A model generated the notes under the pieces. It had not been told where the DNA came from. It was given only the letters and a program-made list of their open reading frames with translations, and did no database searches. Source: Clostridiales bacterium UBA1381 (GTDB lineage: Bacteria; Bacillota; Clostridia; UBA1381). From it: DNA of 10,043 nucleotides. Below are positions 6,876 through 10,043 of this stretch, one piece after another. How positions within the stretch are numbered: position 1 is the stretch's first letter; each line of letters begins with the position of its first letter. The stretch is from positions 1-10,043 of the forward strand of contig DBQZ01000107.1 in the NCBI GenBank assembly GCA_002305435.1, read 5' to 3'. A program made the translations under genes and the position numbers.

Positions 6876-7916
6876 CTACCGCAGCCTGCGAAAGAGCGCT
6901 GTCTTCGCCCCGTACCACAAAAGCCCGAGTACAACCGCCGGCACAAAGCCCGCAGCAAGCCGCAGCGCAAATTCCGCCCCGACTCCGACCGCCGCCCCGC
7001 ATCCTGCCAAATAATCCTCAAGCATGAACAGGAACAGGCAGTGCGAAAGGTAAACATTGTAGCTTATCCCGTCCGCCGCCGCAAGTATCCGCCCCCGCCT
7101 TCCGCCGGCTCCCGTGCAGAGCGCAAGCACAGCCGCACAAAGCGCAGCCGAGGAAAGTATGCGCACGCTTTCGCCGTAGGGGAGGTTTTCCCCGCCACGG
7201 CCAAGCTGGCTGTACATCACGAATACGTACGCTCCGGCAGATACAGCCGCTATTATCGTAAGAGCCAGGCGGTGGCTTTTAAGGCTCGCACGAAACCGCT
7301 CATAATCGTAGCCGATACAAAGCCCCATCATCCAATACAGAAGATACGACGGAAAGAGCGTATCGTTAAACGGGAAATACACCCCATGCTCCGCCAAAAA
7401 CTGCGGTATATACTGGGCGCACATCGTCACAATGGCAGCTGCCGTGCAAAGCGTCTCGCCCCTCCATCTCTTTAGAAGATACACCCACAGCGGAGCAAGC
7501 AGGAAAAACTGCATTATCAGCGGCACGAAGTAAAAATGCGCTGCCACATCCCCCCGCAGTATTTCCCCGAGAGCCGAACCCAAATCCGGCGGATACGCCC
7601 GCTTTGAAAACAGCACTATATACAAAAGATACACCGCCGCCCAGAACAGATACGGCAGAACCACCCGCCTTATCCGCCCCCATAAGTACGGCAGATACGA
7701 AAACCTCCTGCCATCGGCTGCCCGAAGCCCCAGCTTCACCCCTGCCATCATCACAAACGCCGGCACGGTGTAGAGCAGGAGGTACTGCACGCAAAACAGG
7801 ATTTCATGCTGCCATTCCCCCGAAACCGTGCCCGACACGATCGGCGAGGATACGTGCATAAACACGACCTGCACGCACAGGAGGGCGTTTATAAGGCTTA
7901 TCTCACGGTATTTCAC
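6876..7916 (-). CDS. Acyltransferase-3 family membrane protein (OafA/WecH-like)
   Basis: A polytopic membrane protein of 346 residues with about ten hydrophobic segments, the size of a stand-alone acyltransferase-3 protein. Family members transfer acetyl or other acyl groups to sugars of polysaccharides, peptidoglycan or glycolipids at the membrane. Diagnostic features are the first segment ending in VFMHVSSP, with His21 in the place of the catalytic family histidine; the basic loop after segment 3 (WGRIRRVVLPYLFW); HFYFVPLIMQFFLLAPL; and the C-terminal DGISYNVYLSHCLFLFML, the usual 'sYgiYLiH' signature. There is no C-terminal SGNH domain. The start is GTG at 7916, whose GTGA overlaps the TGA of the DeoR gene; GAGGT inside the DeoR 3' end is the ribosome binding site, so translation is probably coupled. 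The substrate is not evident. Confidence 0.87.
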   Translation of the reverse strand: MKYREISLINALLCVQVVFMHVSSPIVSGTVSGEWQHEILFCVQYLLLYTVPAFVMMAGVKLGLRAADGRRFSYLPYLWGRIRRVVLPYLFWAAVYLLYIVLFSKRAYPPDLGSALGEILRGDVAAHFYFVPLIMQFFLLAPLWVYLLKRWRGETLCTAAAIVTMCAQYIPQFLAEHGVYFPFNDTLFPSYLLYWMMGLCIGYDYERFRASLKSHRLALTIIAAVSAGAYVFVMYSQLGRGGENLPYGESVRILSSAALCAAVLALCTGAGGRRGRILAAADGISYNVYLSHCLFLFMLEDYLAGCGAAVGVGAEFALRLAAGFVPAVVLGLLWYGAKTALFRRLR

Positions 7917-8677
7917 GCCCGTATCACCTCTACGCCGGCATCGGAAAACGCCTGGTAGAACTCGTCCGGCAGCCCGTCCTCGACAACCGCCCGGCTCAGC
8001 CGCTCAAACCCGCATATTACCTGCATACCTCTCCGGTCGGGTTTTTGGTTATCGCAGAGGAAGATTATCTCCTCCGCCCTCTCCATCATCGCCTTTTTAA
8101 TCTCCGCTTCGCTTTCGGTATTGTCCATAAGCCCAAGGGAAACCGTAAGCCCCCGGCAGGAGAAAAACATCTTATCGGCAGCGTAATGCTCCCTTATCAG
8201 CGTCTCGGACACCCGTCCCACGAACGACAAATTCCTTGACGAGAGCCTGCCGCCTACGCAAATCGTCGTGATATGGTCGCACATCGCAAGCTCCTCGACA
8301 ACCCTTACCGAATTTGTTATCACGATAAGCGACCGCTTCGTCTTTATGCTGCGTGCCAAATGCAGCGAGGAAGTGCTTGCATCAAGGAAGATCGTTTCCC
8401 CGTCACGTATCAGGTCGGCAGCAGCCCTGCCTATCTTCTGCTTGCCCTCGTAATTTTCTATATCACGCATATCAACGCCAAGCTCCGGCTCGGCAGTGTC
8501 CGCCAAAGCCGCCCCGCCGTACGTGCGCACTATAAGCCCCTTTTCCTCAAGCTTCTCAAGGTCGCTTCTAATCGTCTCCATCGACACCTCAAACTGCGCC
8601 GCCAGCTCAGCTACCTGAACCGTACGCTTGCGGTAAATTATGTCCTCTATCTTTTTTCTGCGTTCCAGCGCCAGCAT
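7913..8677 (-). CDS. DeoR-family transcriptional regulator
   Basis: A cytoplasmic regulator of 254 residues, the standard DeoR length. Residues 1-57 are the winged helix-turn-helix: MLALERRKKIEDIIYRK, then VAELAAQFEVSMETIRSDLEKLEEKGLIVRTYGGA, the classic DeoR signature. Residues about 75-235 are the DeoRC effector domain, which in this family binds a phosphorylated sugar; visible landmarks are KQKIGRAAADLI, TIFLDASTSS, ITNSVRVVEEL, and the FFSCRGLTVSLGLMDNTESEAEIKKAM block. ATG at 8677 has AAAGGA about 11 bases upstream. It sits 148 bases downstream of the BMC shell gene on the same strand, and overlaps the acyltransferase gene by four bases. DeoR proteins often control sugar catabolic operons (E. 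coli FucR is one), so it may respond to a fucose- or rhamnose-derived phosphate and control the adjacent BMC genes. That link is inferred from position. Confidence 0.92.
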   Translation of the reverse strand: MLALERRKKIEDIIYRKRTVQVAELAAQFEVSMETIRSDLEKLEEKGLIVRTYGGAALADTAEPELGVDMRDIENYEGKQKIGRAAADLIRDGETIFLDASTSSLHLARSIKTKRSLIVITNSVRVVEELAMCDHITTICVGGRLSSRNLSFVGRVSETLIREHYAADKMFFSCRGLTVSLGLMDNTESEAEIKKAMMERAEEIIFLCDNQKPDRRGMQVICGFERLSRAVVEDGLPDEFYQAFSDAGVEVIRA

Positions 8678-8714
8678 CAGCTTCCGTCCTTTCCTGTAGT
8701 TTTAAAGACGTCCT

Positions 8715-8773
8715 CCGCCTTATACGAATATCGCCTATATACGGCGGCGTTTCTTTCCGCAATATATAGGCGG
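8715..8773. promoter_or_regulatory. Multi-arm palindrome between BMC and DeoR genes
   Basis: CGCCTATATA (8732-8741) and TATATAGGCG (8763-8772) form a perfect 10-bp stem; GCGG (8744-8747) and CCGC (8757-8760) pair inside it. A third copy, CCGCCTTATA, at 8715-8724 could pair with 8766-8773 instead, giving competing folds. No U-tract follows on either strand, so it is not a standard terminator. It may be an operator for the DeoR protein, or an RNA processing or attenuation element. Confidence 0.5.
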
Positions 8774-8825
8774 TATGTTTTAGGTAGGTTTTATACTTTA
8801 TATCAATCGTTTTATCCCCTCATCC

Positions 8826-9371
8826 TCACAGGACAGCGTCCCACAATTCGGGATGGGGATTCGGTATTACCTCGGTGTTTATAAGCACACCGTCACGGGC
8901 TGCTATAGCCGCACCCGCTTCAACAGCGGATTTAACATCGGCTACCTCGCCTGTCATTGTAACGAAGCATTTGCCGCCCATACCACGGGCAACACGCACC
9001 TCTATCAGCGATACAGCCGCCGCTTTTACAGCCGCATCGGCTGCCAAAATCGCACTTGCAGCAGTAAATGTCTCCACTACGCCAAGCGCCTGCTTATTCT
9101 CAACAGCAACTATTCCGCATACTGCCTCGTATACGTTGTCGCCGAGATTTCCTATTACAAAGGAATCTATCATGTCCTCATCGGCAACGAGCTTTGCCCT
9201 GTCCACGGCCGCCTGTATCGCCGACAGCTCTCCGCCGACTATCGTCACAAACTTGCCCGGGCAGACCGAACCGGAGGAAATCATCTCAACCCCCGCAGAT
9301 TTTAACATCTCATCGGTCACTACTATGCCTTTGCTGACATTTTTTACCTCAACTAATCCGATAGAATTCAT
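8826..9371 (-). CDS. pduT: PduT-like tandem-BMC-domain shell protein (BMC-T)
   Basis: A bacterial microcompartment shell protein of 181 residues with two BMC domains in tandem, which assembles as a pseudo-hexameric trimer in the shell facet. Domain 1 spans about 4-88 (SIGLVEVKNVSKGIVVTDEML, then GELSAIQAAVDRA). Domain 2 spans about 94-173 (ALGVVETFTAASAILAADAAVKAA, then GEVADVKSAVEAG). Cys37 in SGSVCPGKF corresponds to the cysteine that in Salmonella PduT lines the trimer pore and binds a [4Fe-4S] cluster, which supports PduT rather than a plain BMC-T such as PduB. ATG at 9371 lies just after the upstream pduS stop; GGGAGG at the end of pduS is its ribosome binding site, so the two are translationally linked. 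The predicted role is to carry electrons across the shell in partnership with PduS. It appears to be the last shell gene before the palindromic gap. Confidence 0.9.
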   Translation of the reverse strand: MNSIGLVEVKNVSKGIVVTDEMLKSAGVEMISSGSVCPGKFVTIVGGELSAIQAAVDRAKLVADEDMIDSFVIGNLGDNVYEAVCGIVAVENKQALGVVETFTAASAILAADAAVKAAAVSLIEVRVARGMGGKCFVTMTGEVADVKSAVEAGAAIAARDGVLINTEVIPNPHPELWDAVL

Positions 9372-9377
9372 TTCCCG

Positions 9378-10043
9378 TTACCTCCCTATGATCACGAAAC
9401 GGCTTGTTATCTCTTTAACACGTCCGTCTATGCTCGAGTGCATTGACGTTCCCAGAGCGTCGTACTCAGTAGCTGCAACAAGCTGTCCCGCCTTGACCTC
9501 ATCGCCGACGCTGACGGTCGGAGAGGCAGGTTTTCCTACGTGCTGCGAAAGCTGTATGTACACCGTATCCGGCGCAAATTCCATGTAATCCCGCTCAACC
9601 TTATCCTTGACGTACCGTCTTATTCCAAGGCGGTCTATGAGCTTCTGCGAGGATACAAGACGTGAAGCACGTTCCGGACGCACCTTTTCGGGAGCCTTGT
9701 TATTCTGGCGGCGCAGACCGTGCTTTCCAAGCGATCCCTTAATTTCCAGGGAAATTTTCTGGGGATCGAGCATCTGCTGACAGCCTATGACAGTACATAC
9801 GCCGCAGCCGCAGCAAAGCGCCGACTGCAAAAAGCTCTCCGCATCCGTTACCTGCGAATGTGCCGCCGCATGAAGCGTCTTATGTACACGCAAGTCGTAA
9901 CCCAAGAGGTATCTCGGACAGACGTCTGAACACATCGTACAATTGCAGCATGCCGCCGACGCCCTCTTTAGAGTCATCGTCATCGGCATACGCCGTCTTT
10001 GTATAACAGAATGTGTTTCGGGGAAGATCAAAAGCCCCTTCGT
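9378..10043 (-). CDS. pduS: PduS-like RnfC-family cobalamin reductase, 5' part outside window
   Basis: The C-terminal 221 residues of an Fe-S flavoprotein of the RnfC/PduS type; the N-terminal NADH- and FMN-binding part lies beyond the right edge. Counting from the edge, cluster 1 ligands are C32-x2-C35-x2-C38-x3-C42-P, followed by RYLLGYDLRVH, as in PduS and RnfC. Cluster 2 ligands are C77-x2-C80-x2-C83-x4-C88. The C-terminus (IQLSQHVGKPASPTVSVGDEVKAGQLVA, then SSIDGRVKEI) is the barrel-sandwich domain, which in PduS comes after the Fe-S region, unlike its N-terminal position in RnfC. In the propanediol pathway PduS reduces cob(II)alamin so that the diol dehydratase cofactor can be regenerated. 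The stop TAA at 9378 falls six bases before the pduT start, so the pair is an operon. Distinction from RnfC rests on domain order and on the neighbouring shell gene. Confidence 0.88.
   Translation of the reverse strand, partial: TKGLLIFPETHSVIQRRRMPMTMTLKRASAACCNCTMCSDVCPRYLLGYDLRVHKTLHAAAHSQVTDAESFLQSALCCGCGVCTVIGCQQMLDPQKISLEIKGSLGKHGLRRQNNKAPEKVRPERASRLVSSQKLIDRLGIRRYVKDKVERDYMEFAPDTVYIQLSQHVGKPASPTVSVGDEVKAGQLVAATEYDALGTSMHSSIDGRVKEITSRFVIIGR

Noticed and set aside
6790..7002. N-terminal extension of the lipoprotein frame
   Set aside because: It overlaps the acyltransferase 3' end, has Arg/Gly/Cys-rich composition, and would bury a clear signal peptide that follows a strong ribosome binding site.
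8875..9588. Long plus-strand open frame (237 codons) over pduT and pduS
   Set aside because: It is antisense to two clearly recognised genes and has Ser/Thr/Ala low-complexity content with no homology features.

Overview
The window most likely comes from a Gram-positive, anaerobic gut-type Clostridia genome (Oscillospiraceae/Ruminococcus-like is a guess). The reasons are strong GGAGG ribosome binding sites, sigma-A promoters with exact 17-base spacing, several GTG starts, an SLH-domain surface protein, a lipobox lipoprotein and a propanediol-type bacterial microcompartment (BMC) locus. Nothing in it looks like a phage, insertion sequence, CRISPR array, tRNA or rRNA. Almost everything lies on the minus strand; the one plus-strand gene is the YihY/BrkB-family membrane protein.

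Layout, left to right. 1-2198 (minus, 3' end missing): a large secreted SLH-domain surface protein with a Thr/Ala/Glu/Pro-rich linker, an extended -10 promoter and a leader carrying two hairpins. 2374-3561 (minus): an AraC-family regulator with its own consensus promoter. 3721-5109 (minus): a two-gene unit of a glycine/aromatic 12-residue-repeat protein followed by a GT-A-like putative glycosyltransferase. 5274-6128 (plus): a YihY/BrkB-family membrane protein, transcribed divergently from that unit and ending in a bidirectional terminator. 6190-8677 (minus): a DeoR-family regulator, an acyltransferase-3 membrane protein that overlaps it by four bases, and a small lipoprotein. 8826-10043 (minus): a PduT-like tandem-BMC shell protein preceded by the C-terminal part of a PduS/RnfC-like Fe-S flavoprotein, which runs off the right edge.

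How the genes fit together. PduS and PduT are the redox pair of propanediol-type microcompartments: PduS is a cobalamin reductase, and PduT carries an Fe-S cluster at the pore of a shell trimer. The downstream DeoR regulator is a plausible controller of that locus, and the sugar could be fucose or rhamnose because E. coli FucR is also a DeoR protein; this is inference, since the catabolic enzymes lie outside the window. The other genes concern the cell envelope (surface layer, acylation, lipoprotein, glycosyl transfer).

No stretch over 300 bases lacks a gene. The four main gaps (2199-2373, 3562-3720, 5110-5273, 8678-8825) hold the promoters, leader hairpins and a multi-arm palindrome described below. 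The most unusual items are the repeat protein, whose first two units are identical in protein but differ at seven silent sites, and the palindrome between the BMC genes and the DeoR gene.
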